Below, in pieces: positions 1 through 9,271 of a DNA stretch of 64,000 nt (position 1 is the first letter of the stretch; each line of letters starts with the position of its first letter). Origin of the DNA: Helicobacter felistomachi. Its GTDB lineage: Bacteria; Campylobacterota; Campylobacteria; Campylobacterales; Helicobacteraceae. The position numbers and the translations under genes were made by a program. The notes under the pieces were generated by a model. The model was given only the letters and a program-made list of their open reading frames with translations, had not been told where the DNA came from and searched no databases. Where the stretch lies: positions 806,001 through 870,000 of the forward strand of contig NZ_AP028022.1 in NCBI RefSeq assembly GCF_030296895.1, in the 5' to 3' direction.

Positions 1-1188
1 TGTCCCCATCCCGGGAGTGGATTTGGCAGCCATTAAATCTTTTTTTGACAGCAACTCAAGCAACGCTTTAGGGCTTTTTAATATGTTCAGCGGCAACGCT
101 GTGAGCCGCCTTAGCATCATCTCGCTAGGCATCATGCCCTACATCACCTCTTCGATCATCATGGAGCTACTAAGCGCAACTTTTCCTAATTTAGCCAAAA
201 TGAAAAAAGAGCGCGATGGCATGCAAAAATACATGCAAATCGTGCGTTACGCCACGATCGGGATCACCGTGATCCAAGCTGTGAGCGTGTCCTTTGGCTT
301 GCGTTCTATCGGGCACGGGCATAATGGGGCGATCATGGTGCCTATGCAAACTTTCTTGTTGATCGCCACTTTCTCCATGCTTACGGGCACCATGCTTTTA
401 ATGTGGATCGGCGAGCAGATCACACAGCGGGGCGTGGGTAATGGCATTAGCCTCATCATCTTTGCCGGGATTGTTTCCGGTATCCCGCATGCCATTGCCG
501 GGACTTTTAACTTAGTCAACACCGGGGTCATCAATGTCTTGGTGTTGATCGGCATTGTGCTCATCATCCTAGCTACAATTTTTTCGATCATTATGTGGAA
601 CTTGCCGAAAGGCGTATCCCTATTTCTTACGCTAGAAAAGTGGTGTTGCAAAACCAAAACAAGCGGATCATGAACTACATCCCCATTAAGTTAAACTTAA
701 GTGGGGTGATCCCCCCCATTTTTGCCTCCGCTCTCTTGGTGTTCCCCTCCACGATTTTACAAGCCTCTTCCAATAAGATTTTGCAAGCCGTCGCCGACTT
801 CTTAAACCCCCATGGCTATGCTTACAATATCTTAATGTTCTTGCTCATCATCTTCTTTGCCTACTTTTATTCCTCCATTGTGTTTAACGCCAAAGACATT
901 GCCGACAACTTGAAACGCAATGGGGGCTTCATTGCCGGACTTCGCCCAGGGGAGGGCACGGCGAATTTCTTAAACACCGTGGCAAGCCGGCTCACCTTTT
1001 GGGGCTCTTTGTATCTAGCCCTCATCTCTACCTTGCCTTGGATTTTAGTTAAAGCCATGGGCGTGCCCTTTTACTTTGGGGGCACGGCGGTGCTGATCGT
1101 GGTGCAAGTGGCGATCGACACCATGAAAAAGATCGAAGCGCAAGTGTATATGAGTAAATATAAAACCCTAAGTGCTGTGGGCTTTTAA
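1..1188 (+). CDS. secY: Preprotein translocase subunit SecY (5' end outside window; apparent frameshift)
   Basis: SecY is the channel subunit of the SecYEG inner-membrane translocon. The first bases already encode the VPIPGVDLAA stretch that precedes the plug region, so the first transmembrane helix lies upstream. Successive hydrophobic helices, the MLLMWIGEQITQRGVGNG loop and the typical C-terminal SKYKTLSAVGF ending support the call. The frame is interrupted near 592: the first part runs from base 2 and ends at 673, the second part is open from GTG 595 to 1188. Restoring one T in the TT at 591-592 gives a continuous ...FSIIYVELAERRIP... reading. Because SecY is essential, a base-calling error is the simplest explanation. 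It sits at the head of the ribosomal-protein run and overlaps map at TAATG. Confidence 0.95.
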
Positions 1189-1949
1189 TGGCGATTGCCC
1201 TTAGAAACTCCAAAGAGCTTGCCCTTTTAGCCAAAGCCGGGCAAGTGGTGGGGCAGACTTTAAAACTCTTAAAAGAAAAAGCCCAAGTCGGGGTGAGCTT
1301 ATTGGAGCTGGACGCTTTAGCCGAAGAGAATATCCATAAAATGGGGGGCAAGCCGGCGTTTAAGGGGCTGTATGGCTTTCCTAACAGCCTTTGCGTGTCG
1401 CTCAATGAAGTGGTGATCCACGGCATTCCTACAGAGTATCAACTCCAAGAAGGCGACATTGTGGGGCTGGACTTGGGCGCGTCTGTGAATGGCTACTTTG
1501 CAGATGCGGCCATAACTCTAGCCATCGGGCAAGCAAGCGACACCGATCAAAAACTCATCTCTTGCGCTAAAGAGAGTTTATACGCCGCAATTTCCAAGCT
1601 CAAAGTGGGCATGCACTTTAAAGAAGTGAGTGCGCTTTTAGAGCAAGAAATTCGGAGGCGTGGATTTGTGCCCTTGCTGGATTTTTGCGGGCATGGGATC
1701 GGCAAGAGACCCCATGAAGAACCCCAAATCCCCAACTACCTAGCCCCACAGGCAAACCCCAAGAGCGGCCCTAAGATCAAAGAGGGCATGGTGTTTTGCC
1801 TTGAGCCGATGGTGTGCCAAAAAGAGGGCAGTCCTAAAATCTTAAAAGACAAGTGGAGCGTGGTTTCCACAGATGGGTTAAACACGAGCCATTACGAACA
1901 CACCATCGCGATGGTGGGTCAAAAAGCGCAAATTTTAACGGAGGCTTAA
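1188..1949 (+). CDS. map: Methionine aminopeptidase type I
   Basis: Removes the initiator methionine from new proteins. At 253 aa it has the normal length for type Ia enzymes. The metal ligands are visible: two aspartates in [16 protein letters not shown], the histidine of the [19 protein letters not shown] motif, and glutamates in VFCLEPMV and SHYEHTIAM. The ATG overlaps the secY stop (TAATG), so the two are probably translationally coupled. secY-map-infA is the usual epsilonproteobacterial order. Confidence 0.96.
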   Translation: MAIALRNSKELALLAKAGQVVGQTLKLLKEKAQVGVSLLELDALAEENIHKMGGKPAFKGLYGFPNSLCVSLNEVVIHGIPTEYQLQEGDIVGLDLGASVNGYFADAAITLAIGQASDTDQKLISCAKESLYAAISKLKVGMHFKEVSALLEQEIRRRGFVPLLDFCGHGIGKRPHEEPQIPNYLAPQANPKSGPKIKEGMVFCLEPMVCQKEGSPKILKDKWSVVSTDGLNTSHYEHTIAMVGQKAQILTEA

Positions 1950-1950
1950 A

Positions 1951-2169
1951 GTGGCAAAAGACGATGTGATTGAGGTGGATGGACGGGTGATCGAGTGTTT
2001 GCCTAACGCCACCTTTAAAGTGGAGTTGGAGAACAAACATGTCGTGTTGTGCCGGATTTCGGGCAAAATGCGGATGCACTATATCCGCATTGCCCTAGGC
2101 GATCGGGTGCGCTTGGAGCTCACCCCCTATAGTTTGGATAAAGGGCGGATCACTTTCCGCTACAAGTGA
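1951..2169 (+). CDS. infA: Translation initiation factor IF-1
   Basis: A 72-aa single OB-fold protein that binds the 30S A site during initiation. It starts with GTG (GTGGCAAAAGAC) one base after the map stop; GGAGG just upstream, inside the end of map, serves as ribosome-binding site. The sequence shows the family pattern [11 protein letters not shown] at the start, KMRMHYIRI in the middle and KGRITFRYK at the end. The full family length is present. Confidence 0.97.
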   Translation: MAKDDVIEVDGRVIECLPNATFKVELENKHVVLCRISGKMRMHYIRIALGDRVRLELTPYSLDKGRITFRYK

Positions 2170-2226
2170 TTAAGTTAGTTCTAACCAAAGATCGTTAGAA
2201 TAGAAGTTTTGCTTAAGGAGATTTCA

Positions 2227-2340
2227 ATGAAAGTTAGACCTTCTGTTAAAAAAATGTGCGATAAATGTAAGGTCATTAAAAGGCGGGGCGTGATCCGGGT
2301 GATTTGCGTAACCCCTAAACATAAACAAAGACAAGGATAG
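2227..2340 (+). CDS. rpmJ: 50S ribosomal protein L36
   Basis: A 37-aa open frame beginning [20 protein letters not shown] and ending KHKQRQG. The CxxC...C...H zinc-ribbon ligands typical of the C+ form of L36 are present. AAGGAG lies seven bases upstream of the ATG. It sits between infA and rpsM, its usual place. The 57-base gap after infA contains TAGAAT (2192-2197), which could be an internal promoter -10 element. Confidence 0.96.
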   Translation: MKVRPSVKKMCDKCKVIKRRGVIRVICVTPKHKQRQG

Positions 2341-2343
2341 ACA

Positions 2344-2706
2344 ATGGCGCGCATTGCTGGGGTAGATTTACCCAAAAAGAAACGGGTCGAATACGCTTTG
2401 ACCTACATTTACGGCGTGGGCTTGAAAAGCTCTAGAGATATTCTTGCCAAAGTGCAGATCTCTTTGGATAAAAGGGTGCATGAATTGAGTGAGGACGAAA
2501 TCTCTAGCATCACTAAAGAAATCCAAGCCAACTATGTCGTGGAGGGGGATTTGCGTAAAAAGGTGCAAATGGACATCAAGGCGTTGATGGATTTAGGTAG
2601 TTATCGGGGGATTCGCCACCGCAAGGGCTTGCCTGTGCGCGGACAAACCACAAAAAACAACGCCCGCACCCGCAAAGGCAAGAAAAAAACCGTGGGCAGT
2701 AAATAA
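2344..2706 (+). CDS. rpsM: 30S ribosomal protein S13
   Basis: Contacts 16S rRNA in the small-subunit head and touches the P-site tRNA. The 120-aa frame starts [20 protein letters not shown] and ends with the basic RKGLPVRGQ...[10 protein letters not shown] tail diagnostic of S13. It begins three bases after the rpmJ stop, in operon with the neighbouring ribosomal genes. Confidence 0.97.
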   Translation: MARIAGVDLPKKKRVEYALTYIYGVGLKSSRDILAKVQISLDKRVHELSEDEISSITKEIQANYVVEGDLRKKVQMDIKALMDLGSYRGIRHRKGLPVRGQTTKNNARTRKGKKKTVGSK

Positions 2707-2716
2707 GGGAGTTTGA

Positions 2717-3109
2717 ATGGCGAAACGAGTTGGGACAAAAAAACGGGTTGTTAAAAAGAACATCGCTAAAGGTGTGGTTTATATCTGTGCTTCCTTCAAC
2801 AACACAAACATCACCATCACCGATGAGATGGGCAATGTGGTTTGTTGGTCGACTGCTGGTGGGTTAGGCTTTAGGGGGTCTAAAAAATCCACCCCCTACG
2901 CCGCACAGCAGGCCGTAGAGAATGCGATGATGAAAGCCAAAGAACATGGGCTTAAAGAAGTGGGGATCAAGGTGCAAGGTCCAGGCTCTGGCCGTGAAAC
3001 CGCCATCAAGAGTGTGGGGAGTGTGGAGGGCATTAAAGTCCTTTGGATCAAAGACATCACCCCACTACCCCACAATGGCTGCCGCCCGCCTAAGAGAAGA
3101 AGAGTGTAA
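2717..3109 (+). CDS. rpsK: 30S ribosomal protein S11
   Basis: Platform protein of the 30S subunit. The 130-aa frame shows the family signatures: [42 protein letters not shown] and the C-terminal [23 protein letters not shown] precedes the ATG. It lies between rpsM and rpsD, as in other epsilonproteobacteria. Confidence 0.97.
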   Translation: MAKRVGTKKRVVKKNIAKGVVYICASFNNTNITITDEMGNVVCWSTAGGLGFRGSKKSTPYAAQQAVENAMMKAKEHGLKEVGIKVQGPGSGRETAIKSVGSVEGIKVLWIKDITPLPHNGCRPPKRRRV

Positions 3110-3118
3110 GGAGCAACT

Positions 3119-3745
3119 ATGGCAAGATACAGAGGTGCAGTTGAGAAGTTAGAGCGCCGTTTTGGGATTTCTTTAGCCCTAAAGGGCGAGCGCCGTTTGA
3201 GCGGCAAGAGTGCGTTAGACAAACGCGCCTATGGTCCGGGCCAGCACGGGCAAAGACGGGGCAAAATCTCGGATTACGGCTTGCAACTGAGAGAAAAACA
3301 AAAAGCCAAAGCCATGTATGGGATTTCTGAAAAGCAATTCCGCTCCATTTTTAGAGAAGCCAATCGCATGGAGGGCAACACCGGGGAGAATTTAGTCCGC
3401 TTGTTGGAGCGCCGCTTGGATAATGTGGTCTATCGCATGGGCTTTGCCACCACCCGCTCTTTTGCTAGGCAACTTGTTACACACGGGCATATCTTAGTCG
3501 ATGGCAAACGCATGGACATCCCTTCTGCGTTCATCAAACACGGGCAAAAAATCGAATTGATTGAAAAAAGCAAAGAAAACCCCCAGATTTTGCGCTCTAT
3601 TGAGCTGAGCAAACAAACGGGGATGGTCGCTTGGATCGATGTGGATCAGGATAAAAAATTTGGGATTTTCACCCGCTACCCTGAGAGAGATGAAGTGGCA
3701 ATCCCCATTGAAGAACGCCTGATTGTCGAACTTTACTCAAAATAG
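3119..3745 (+). CDS. rpsD: 30S ribosomal protein S4
   Basis: Primary 16S-rRNA-binding assembly protein. The 208-aa frame has the N-terminal domain ([16 protein letters not shown]) and the S4 RNA-binding fold around residues 95-160 ([36 protein letters not shown]). AAGGAG lies six bases upstream. In other bacteria S4 represses this operon; no operator could be recognised here. Confidence 0.97.
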   Translation: MARYRGAVEKLERRFGISLALKGERRLSGKSALDKRAYGPGQHGQRRGKISDYGLQLREKQKAKAMYGISEKQFRSIFREANRMEGNTGENLVRLLERRLDNVVYRMGFATTRSFARQLVTHGHILVDGKRMDIPSAFIKHGQKIELIEKSKENPQILRSIELSKQTGMVAWIDVDQDKKFGIFTRYPERDEVAIPIEERLIVELYSK

Positions 3746-3753
3746 GGGTGCGC

Positions 3754-4758
3754 ATGAAAGTGATTAAAACAGCGCCCCATGTCCCCACGGACATCAGCGT
3801 TGAGAAAATCAGTGACCGGCAGATTCGCGTTTGTGTGTCCGCTTTTGAAAGCGGCTACGCCATCACCCTAGCGCACCCTATCCGCCGTCTGCTCTTGCAA
3901 AGCTCCGTGGGGTATGCGCCCATCGGCATTAAAATTGAAAATGTCGCCCACGAGTTTGACTCTGTGCGGGGGATGTCTGAAGACGCTGCTCTTTTCATCG
4001 CTAACCTTAAAAACATCCGCCTAGTGGGGCAAGTAAAAAACCCTGATGAGCAACTTGTGGTGCATTACTCTTTCAAAGGTCCAGCGAAGTTGTGCGGAAA
4101 ACACTTAGAAAACGAAGGCGTGGGCGTGGTCGATAAAGAAGCGTATTTGGCCACCATCAATGAAGATGTGCAACTAGACTTTGCCCTAATTGTCCAAAGG
4201 GGCATGGGCTATGTGCCTAGTGAGAGCATTAGGGGGCTGATTCCTAGCGATTACATCCCCCTAGATGCCTACTTCACGCCCATTAAAAAAGTGGTTTACA
4301 ACATTGAAAACATGCTCGTGGATGGCAACCCGAATTTTGAAAGGGTGGTGTTTGACATTGAGAGCGATGGGCAAGTCGATCCCCAACACGCTTTCCAAGA
4401 GGCAGTAAAGACCATGCACGCGCAGATGCATATTTTCAGCACCAGCATGGCGCACTCCAAAGCCTACGCCCTAGAGGACAGCCTAGAGGTCAAAGAGCTT
4501 GTGCGTAAAGTGGAGGACTTGGACCTAAGCGCAAGGTGCTTTAATTGCCTAGATAAAATCGGGATCAAATACATCGGGGAGCTTGTGCTGATGGACGCTT
4601 ACGAGCTTAAGGGCATTAAAAATCTAGGCAAGAAGTCCTACGATGAGATCGCTGAAAAATTAGAACAACTCAAATACCCCGTGGGGCAAGAACTCTCCCC
4701 TGAGTTTAAAGCATCGCTCAAAGCACGGATCGATAAATTAAAAAGTGAGGACAATTAA
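3754..4758 (+). CDS. rpoA: RNA polymerase alpha subunit
   Basis: Scaffold for RNA polymerase assembly, with a C-terminal DNA- and activator-contacting domain. The start [13 protein letters not shown] at 3754 is preferred to an in-frame GTG six bases upstream, because it matches the family start and has AGGGG at proper spacing. Visible landmarks are the dimerisation helix region [39 protein letters not shown] and the C-terminal domain ([33 protein letters not shown]). Length is about 334 aa. It overlaps rplQ at TAATG. Confidence 0.97.
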   Translation: MKVIKTAPHVPTDISVEKISDRQIRVCVSAFESGYAITLAHPIRRLLLQSSVGYAPIGIKIENVAHEFDSVRGMSEDAALFIANLKNIRLVGQVKNPDEQLVVHYSFKGPAKLCGKHLENEGVGVVDKEAYLATINEDVQLDFALIVQRGMGYVPSESIRGLIPSDYIPLDAYFTPIKKVVYNIENMLVDGNPNFERVVFDIESDGQVDPQHAFQEAVKTMHAQMHIFSTSMAHSKAYALEDSLEVKELVRKVEDLDLSARCFNCLDKIGIKYIGELVLMDAYELKGIKNLGKKSYDEIAEKLEQLKYPVGQELSPEFKASLKARIDKLKSEDN

Positions 4759-5108
4759 TGCGTCACCAAAATCGTTTTAGAAAACTAGGCAGGACCAGTG
4801 CCCACAGAAAGGCACTTTTAAAAAACCTAGCCATCGCCCTAATCACGCATGGCAAGATTGAAACAGGGGTTTGCAAAGCCAAAGAATTGCAAAGCTACAT
4901 TGAAAAGCTAGTAACAGCGGCCAGAATTGGGGACTTCAACGCCCACCGCTATGTCTTTGCCTATTTGCAAAACAAAGAAGCCACCCATAAACTTGTTACA
5001 GAAGTTGCCCCCAAGTATGCCGAACGTAAAGGGGGCTACACCCGTATCCACAGAAGCGCGATTCGCCGGGGCGATGCCTCTGTGTTGGCTCAAATTGCTT
5101 TTGTATAG
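4758..5108 (+). CDS. rplQ: 50S ribosomal protein L17
   Basis: A 116-aa ribosomal protein located near the peptide exit. [20 protein letters not shown] is the classical L17 opening, and [13 protein letters not shown] is the conserved C-terminal motif. Its ATG overlaps the rpoA stop. It is the last recognisable gene of the ribosomal operon. Confidence 0.97.
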   Translation: MRHQNRFRKLGRTSAHRKALLKNLAIALITHGKIETGVCKAKELQSYIEKLVTAARIGDFNAHRYVFAYLQNKEATHKLVTEVAPKYAERKGGYTRIHRSAIRRGDASVLAQIAFV

Positions 5109-5273
5109 ATGGAATTTTTAGGCTTTTTAGCCACCTTGAGCGTGGCGGGGATTTTACTTTTTAGACCCGCCCTAGAGAAGCTCGCCTTCTCTATCTTCAT
5201 CGGAGCATGGCTTGTAGAGATCGCCATGTTCATCGCCCACACTTCTACGATTTTACCTAACATGAATTTATAG
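5109..5273 (+). CDS. Small hydrophobic protein, function unknown
   Basis: A 54-aa frame starting MEFLGFLATLSVAGILLFRP, with its ATG immediately after the rplQ stop. It reads as two short hydrophobic helices (about residues 4-19 and 27-44) with a charged turn RPALEKLAF between. Codon use resembles the upstream genes and the zero-gap placement suggests co-translation. I do not recognise a family. The alternative is a fortuitous open frame, but its length and membrane pattern make a real small membrane protein more likely. Confidence 0.55.
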   Translation: MEFLGFLATLSVAGILLFRPALEKLAFSIFIGAWLVEIAMFIAHTSTILPNMNL

Positions 5274-5416
5274 ATTCCCAAGCCCCCGCTACCCCTCAAA
5301 AACCTTAATTTTTAACTCCCCTATCTTTTCGACTACTCTAAATTTTTAAACTCCCCACTTTTTTGTTACAAATTTCTACTTTTTATTTTAATTTTTGCCA
5401 TTTGTAGGCAGATCGC

Positions 5417-5441
5417 TTGACAGGGGGGGGGGGGGTAAAAT
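5417..5441 (+). promoter_or_regulatory. Putative phase-variable promoter: TTGACA - G13 - TAAAAT
   Basis: A perfect -35 hexamer TTGACA (5417-5422) is followed by exactly 13 guanines (5423-5435) and then TAAAAT (5436-5441), a good -10. The spacer therefore consists only of the homopolymer and is four bases short of the 17-bp optimum, so slippage in the tract would tune promoter strength. The expected start site near 5448 gives a short leader ending in AAAGGAG (5461-5467) before ATG 5473. The N. meningitidis porA promoter works this way (established). Function here is inferred. Confidence 0.6.
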
Positions 5442-5472
5442 GGGGTTTATCTTTTTGAGTAAAGGAGTTGGC

Positions 5473-5886
5473 ATGTTTTTAGGCGCGTTGAATGCAGAGG
5501 AAAAAAGGGCGTTCTTGCAAATTGCCCACCATTTTGCGTGGAGCAACCATGATTTTTCAGACGCACAAAGGGGCGTGATCGCCACTTATTGTCTAGAAAT
5601 GCAGATTGAGGACATCACCTATGAGGCGGATCAATTCGACCTTAAGAGCACTCTAGGAGTTTTTAAACAAAAAGAACACCAAAAAATCGTATTGCTAGAA
5701 ACCATGGCGCTGGCTATGGCCGATCGCCTCACCCATTTAGAAGCCTTGCACGAGGGCGAAAAGGAAGTTATAGACACCATGGTTAAAACCTTTGGGCTAG
5801 AACCTCATCTTGCCACAATTTACGCCGACTGGACCAAGGCGATGTTGGTGCTCACCAATCAGGGTAAAAATCTCATCGCGCTTTAA
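5473..5886 (+). CDS. TerB-like helical protein
   Basis: A 137-aa, mostly helical, acidic protein starting MFLGALNAEEKRAFLQIAHH. The pattern (short helices, an early ALNAEEKRAFLQ, a central acidic turn, a C-terminal LTNQGKNLIAL) resembles the TerB/DjlA-like fold, but this is a judgement by eye. ATG 5473 is chosen because AAAGGAG lies five bases upstream; a longer frame from TTG 5395 runs through the G13 tract but has no ribosome-binding site. It is the first gene of a tight five-gene run, one base from the next gene, downstream of the proposed slippage promoter. Confidence 0.6.
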   Translation: MFLGALNAEEKRAFLQIAHHFAWSNHDFSDAQRGVIATYCLEMQIEDITYEADQFDLKSTLGVFKQKEHQKIVLLETMALAMADRLTHLEALHEGEKEVIDTMVKTFGLEPHLATIYADWTKAMLVLTNQGKNLIAL

Positions 5887-5887
5887 C

Positions 5888-6175
5888 ATGGGCTTTCCTT
5901 GCACCATTTGCGGAGCGTGTTGCCGTAATATCAAGGGGGTTAAAGAGCTAGCCCCCTTTGATTTGGGCAATGGGGTGTGTCGCCATTTAGACACCGCCAC
6001 CCAAAAGTGTTTGATCTACGACACCCGCCCCCAAATTTGCAGAGTCGATGAAATGTATGAAAAGGTGTTTTACCAACACTACAGTCTAGAGGAGTTTTAC
6101 GCCCTCAATCTCAAGGCTTGCCAAAAATTGCAAGAAAAAGAGGGGGTAAAGTCCCTACATGAGCCTGATGATTAA
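5888..6175 (+). CDS. YkgJ-family cysteine-cluster protein
   Basis: A 95-aa protein starting MGFPCTICGACCRNIKG. The Cx2Cx2CC cluster followed by CRHLD...KCLIYDTRPQICR is the signature of the YkgJ family, a putative zinc- or iron-chelating domain of unknown role. ATG 5888 begins one base after the TerB-like stop. A longer upstream in-frame extension exists but overlaps that gene. The C-terminal quarter is charged and not obviously structured. Confidence 0.82.
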   Translation: MGFPCTICGACCRNIKGVKELAPFDLGNGVCRHLDTATQKCLIYDTRPQICRVDEMYEKVFYQHYSLEEFYALNLKACQKLQEKEGVKSLHEPDD

Positions 6176-6196
6176 TCTTTAAAGAAGGAGAAAGTT

Positions 6197-6604
6197 ATGT
6201 ATTTGCGCAATGATGATTTTTGGCAAAATGATGATGAGATGGAAGAAAACCAAACCTATAAACAGGGCATGCGTGGCTTAAAGAGGATTTTAAATGGAGG
6301 GAAATCACATGCTCGACCGTCCAATCCCTCACCAAATGCCAATCCGTTTAATGACGACCCTTTTTGGGATGCCAAGATCAGTGTAGAAGTCACCACGACT
6401 GATGGCAAGTTTCTCAGGAAATTTAACTTCTTTGCTAGAGACACTAATCGTCCTCTAAAAAAGACAGAGGCTGAGGTGTTATTTGGAGACACGGCTTTTG
6501 AGAGCATGGTAGATCACCACTCTAATAGGTTGCCAAACAACCAAACACCTTCAAAATGGTCAGGTTTCTTTAAAAACATCTTGCCCAGCTGGATGAAAAA
6601 ATAG
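6197..6604 (+). CDS. Hypothetical protein in TerB-like cassette
   Basis: A 135-aa hydrophilic protein with AAGGAG nine bases upstream of ATG. The first 55 residues are rich in N, D and P and look disordered. A compact central segment (KISVEVTTTDGKFLRKFNFFARD) reads as beta strands. The C-terminus is amphipathic and aromatic (KWSGFFKNILPSWMKK), possibly a membrane-surface helix. No family recognised. Spacing of 21 bases to ykgJ and 14 to the next gene places it in the same operon. Confidence 0.7.
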   Translation: MYLRNDDFWQNDDEMEENQTYKQGMRGLKRILNGGKSHARPSNPSPNANPFNDDPFWDAKISVEVTTTDGKFLRKFNFFARDTNRPLKKTEAEVLFGDTAFESMVDHHSNRLPNNQTPSKWSGFFKNILPSWMKK

Positions 6605-6618
6605 AGTAAGGAGAACGC

Positions 6619-7623
6619 ATGCCTTTGCCATTTATTTTAGGGGCAGCAGCCCTAGCACTTGCGGGTTATGGGGCTAAAAAAGGGGTCGATGCCTACAAAG
6701 ACACCAAAGAGGCAGAAGATTTACACGATCGAGCACAAAGCCGTTATAGAAGGGCTGAAAGAGAGCTCAAAGAGGAACAAGAGGGGGCACAAAGGGCTTT
6801 TGAAAGTCTAGGGGCATTGCAAGAAAGGATTGTCAACACCTCGTTGGAGCGTTTCAAAGAGATTGTCGATAAACTTAAAATCAGCAACGACACGAGTTGG
6901 CAAGACATACTCAGTAAGGAGAGTTTGCAACATTTGGTGAGTGTGCGCAACGCCATTGTAGATTTAGGGACAGCGTTAAGCTCTGTCATGGGTTCTGCCA
7001 CAGCGGGGGCGATGGCGGGGTTTGGGGCTTGGGGGCTTGCTGGCTTAGTGGGGAGTGCTTCTACGGGTACGGCTCTTAGTGCTTTAGGCGGGGCGGCTGC
7101 CACAAACGCCACGCTTGCTTGGTTTGGTGGAGGTTCTTTGGCGGCTGGAGGGCTTGGCATGGCTGGAGGGGCTTGGGTTTTAGGGGGGATTGTGGCTGCC
7201 CCCGTCATTGCGGTGGCGGCTTCTGTTTTTGCGAGCAAGGCAGAAGAGAGAAAATACAATGCTCAAAGTTATTACAGTAGTGTGCGTGCGGTGTGTGAAT
7301 GCATGCAAGCCGAGGGGCTCACTTGGCAAAACATTGCTTGCAAAGCCCAAGAGAAGGAATACAGTTTGGGTAATTTAGACACCGCTTTTCAAGGAGTCTT
7401 GGATATTGTTGAGGGATGTATGCAAGCCAAGGGGCTTGATGCGGATGCTTGGAGCAAAGAGGAAAAGCTCCAAGTACAAACCCTCATGCAACAAGCAGAA
7501 ACCATCACCATCGCCATCAGTGCCCCCCTCATGCACGATGAAGAGCCCTTGACCCAAGAGCTCCAAAAGCACCAACAAGAGTGTAAGGCATTGATGGAAA
7601 ACATCCAAGCTAGATGGGGTTGA
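6619..7623 (+). CDS. Membrane-inserting glycine/alanine-rich protein, function unknown
   Basis: A 334-aa protein: a short N-terminal hydrophobic helix (residues 3-17), a charged coiled-coil-like stretch (28-70), then a long Gly/Ala/Ser-rich hydrophobic region (about 117-206) full of GxxxG-like steps (AGFGAWGLAGLVGS, GGGSLAAGGLGMAGGA), and a helical, cysteine-containing C-terminal third. The central region looks like hairpin segments that could insert in a membrane or oligomerise. GGAG precedes ATG. I recall similar Gly-rich cores in uncharacterised proteins sometimes labelled 'chemotaxis protein', but I see no chemotaxis domain. Function unknown. Confidence 0.72.
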   Translation: MPLPFILGAAALALAGYGAKKGVDAYKDTKEAEDLHDRAQSRYRRAERELKEEQEGAQRAFESLGALQERIVNTSLERFKEIVDKLKISNDTSWQDILSKESLQHLVSVRNAIVDLGTALSSVMGSATAGAMAGFGAWGLAGLVGSASTGTALSALGGAAATNATLAWFGGGSLAAGGLGMAGGAWVLGGIVAAPVIAVAASVFASKAEERKYNAQSYYSSVRAVCECMQAEGLTWQNIACKAQEKEYSLGNLDTAFQGVLDIVEGCMQAKGLDADAWSKEEKLQVQTLMQQAETITIAISAPLMHDEEPLTQELQKHQQECKALMENIQARWG

Positions 7624-7633
7624 AGGAGCACAC

Positions 7634-9253
7634 ATGGCAAAAGAATTTTATGAGGAAGTGATCGAGGAGATCGGGACGCAGACTTTAGCCCGTTTGGGGC
7701 TTAATATTTTTAGCCTCAACACTTACGGGGCGTATGGGGCGAGTGTGGCGATGAGTGCGGACAGCTTTAGGGCGTATGACAGGCATAGAAACAACCCCAA
7801 TTACCACGGGCAAACTTTTGAAGAATTGGATATTGGACAACGCAACATGCAAGATGCGTTGCTAAACACGGGGCACAAGACCTACACCACAGACACCTTA
7901 GCCGACATTAAAAAGGTGCAAGGGATTTTAGCCAGCCATAAAAAGCTAGACAATCTAAGCCCCAAAGACCAAGCCAAAGTGGAGCATATTCTAGCCTTCT
8001 ATAGCGATGAGGTGCAACATATGGACTTTAGCAAGCTTGGCGATTTTGCCCGCACCAACCACAACACCACAGACACCATCACCCTAGACAAAGAGGGCAA
8101 TGTCATCAACACCGCCCAACTCAAGGTGATTAAGGACACTAAAGGGCTTTTAGAAGATCGCTACTTGGAGGCGGGGGTGGATTTACGCATGCCCTATGAG
8201 GACTACAAACGCCATAAGGAAAACCTAGAGAAAATGGCGGCAAGTGGTGGAGAACAAGCCCAAAAAGCCAAACAAGCCCTAGATAAGCTGAATACCAACA
8301 ACACCACTAACCGCTGGATGTGTGAAAACCCTAGAGCTACAGCCTTGATGACTCAAAGCGTGGCAGCGGGGGCACATATGGGGCAAGCAGGCCTTAGCGA
8401 TGCCATTGTGGCAAGCCTTTCTACTTTAGCTAGTGGCATTGTGTGGGAAATCAAGGACATGTATGCCAAACACCCCATAGACACCGACACCAGCATTTTA
8501 GAGCGGATCAAACGGCTTTTAAGTAAAACTCTCGAGGCTTTTAAAGCGGCGTTTGCAAGAGGGGCGGGCTTTGTGGCGATCGATGTGGTGGTGGGCACTG
8601 TGGGGCAAATCTTTAAAAGTGTGGCGGGCTCACTACGCCAGCTTTGGGGCGGCATTAGAAACGCGGCGAAGTCCATTTATAATGGCATTGTGTCCTACAT
8701 CAAAGGGGAAATTAAAAGTTTTAGGGATTTGCTCAAAACCATTTTAAAATCCCTTTTTAGTGCGGCGTGGGTGGTCGCTGCTGTGGGGGTAGAAAAAGGC
8801 TTAGAGGCTAAGTTGGCCGTGATCGCACCTCCCCTTGCCCCCTTTGTTGCCCCCATTTTAGCGATTGTGGCTGGGGCGTTTGCAGTGGTGGCAAGTCATC
8901 GTGGCATTGATATGGCTTTAGATTCTCTTTTTGGGGCATTTGCGGCTAGAGATCGCGCCAAAATGCGTGCTGAAGAGATCGCCCAGTTGGTGGAAGTCCA
9001 TTTGCCCGCCTTGATCGCTAAGCGAGAAGAATTAGAAGTCTTGATTGCCAGCACACACCAAGAACGCTTGATGGCTTTGGATGCGTGCTTTCAAGATTAC
9101 GAGAGGGCTTATGCGCATTGCGATGGTGGGCAAATTTACAACGCCTTAGAGGGCATTTGCCAACTCTATGGCGGGCATTTAGAAACCAAAACCATGCAAG
9201 ATGTGCAAAGGGTGTTAGAAAACCCGAACCGCACGGGTAAATTACGCTGGTAG
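7634..9253 (+). CDS. Large hypothetical membrane-associated protein, end of TerB-like cassette
   Basis: A 539-aa protein with GGAG upstream of ATG. Residues 1-230 are hydrophilic and helical; 240-345 form an amphipathic, Gly/Ala-containing region (SVAAGAHMGQAGLSDAIVASL, GFVAIDVVVGTVGQIFKSV); two hydrophobic segments follow at about 374-388 and 394-420, then a charged helical tail. No nucleotide-binding motif was seen. Ten bases separate it from the preceding Gly-rich gene, so the two membrane-type proteins are probably partners. It ends 18 bases before the convergent flgK. Function not recognised. Confidence 0.72.
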   Translation: MAKEFYEEVIEEIGTQTLARLGLNIFSLNTYGAYGASVAMSADSFRAYDRHRNNPNYHGQTFEELDIGQRNMQDALLNTGHKTYTTDTLADIKKVQGILASHKKLDNLSPKDQAKVEHILAFYSDEVQHMDFSKLGDFARTNHNTTDTITLDKEGNVINTAQLKVIKDTKGLLEDRYLEAGVDLRMPYEDYKRHKENLEKMAASGGEQAQKAKQALDKLNTNNTTNRWMCENPRATALMTQSVAAGAHMGQAGLSDAIVASLSTLASGIVWEIKDMYAKHPIDTDTSILERIKRLLSKTLEAFKAAFARGAGFVAIDVVVGTVGQIFKSVAGSLRQLWGGIRNAAKSIYNGIVSYIKGEIKSFRDLLKTILKSLFSAAWVVAAVGVEKGLEAKLAVIAPPLAPFVAPILAIVAGAFAVVASHRGIDMALDSLFGAFAARDRAKMRAEEIAQLVEVHLPALIAKREELEVLIASTHQERLMALDACFQDYERAYAHCDGGQIYNALEGICQLYGGHLETKTMQDVQRVLENPNRTGKLRW

Positions 9254-9271
9254 CTTTAAGGCGTTAAGCCC

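Noticed and set aside
5395-5472. N-terminal extension of the TerB-like protein through the G13 tract (TTG 5395)
   Set aside because: No ribosome-binding site precedes TTG, the start at 5473 has a strong one, and the tract lies exactly between promoter hexamers.
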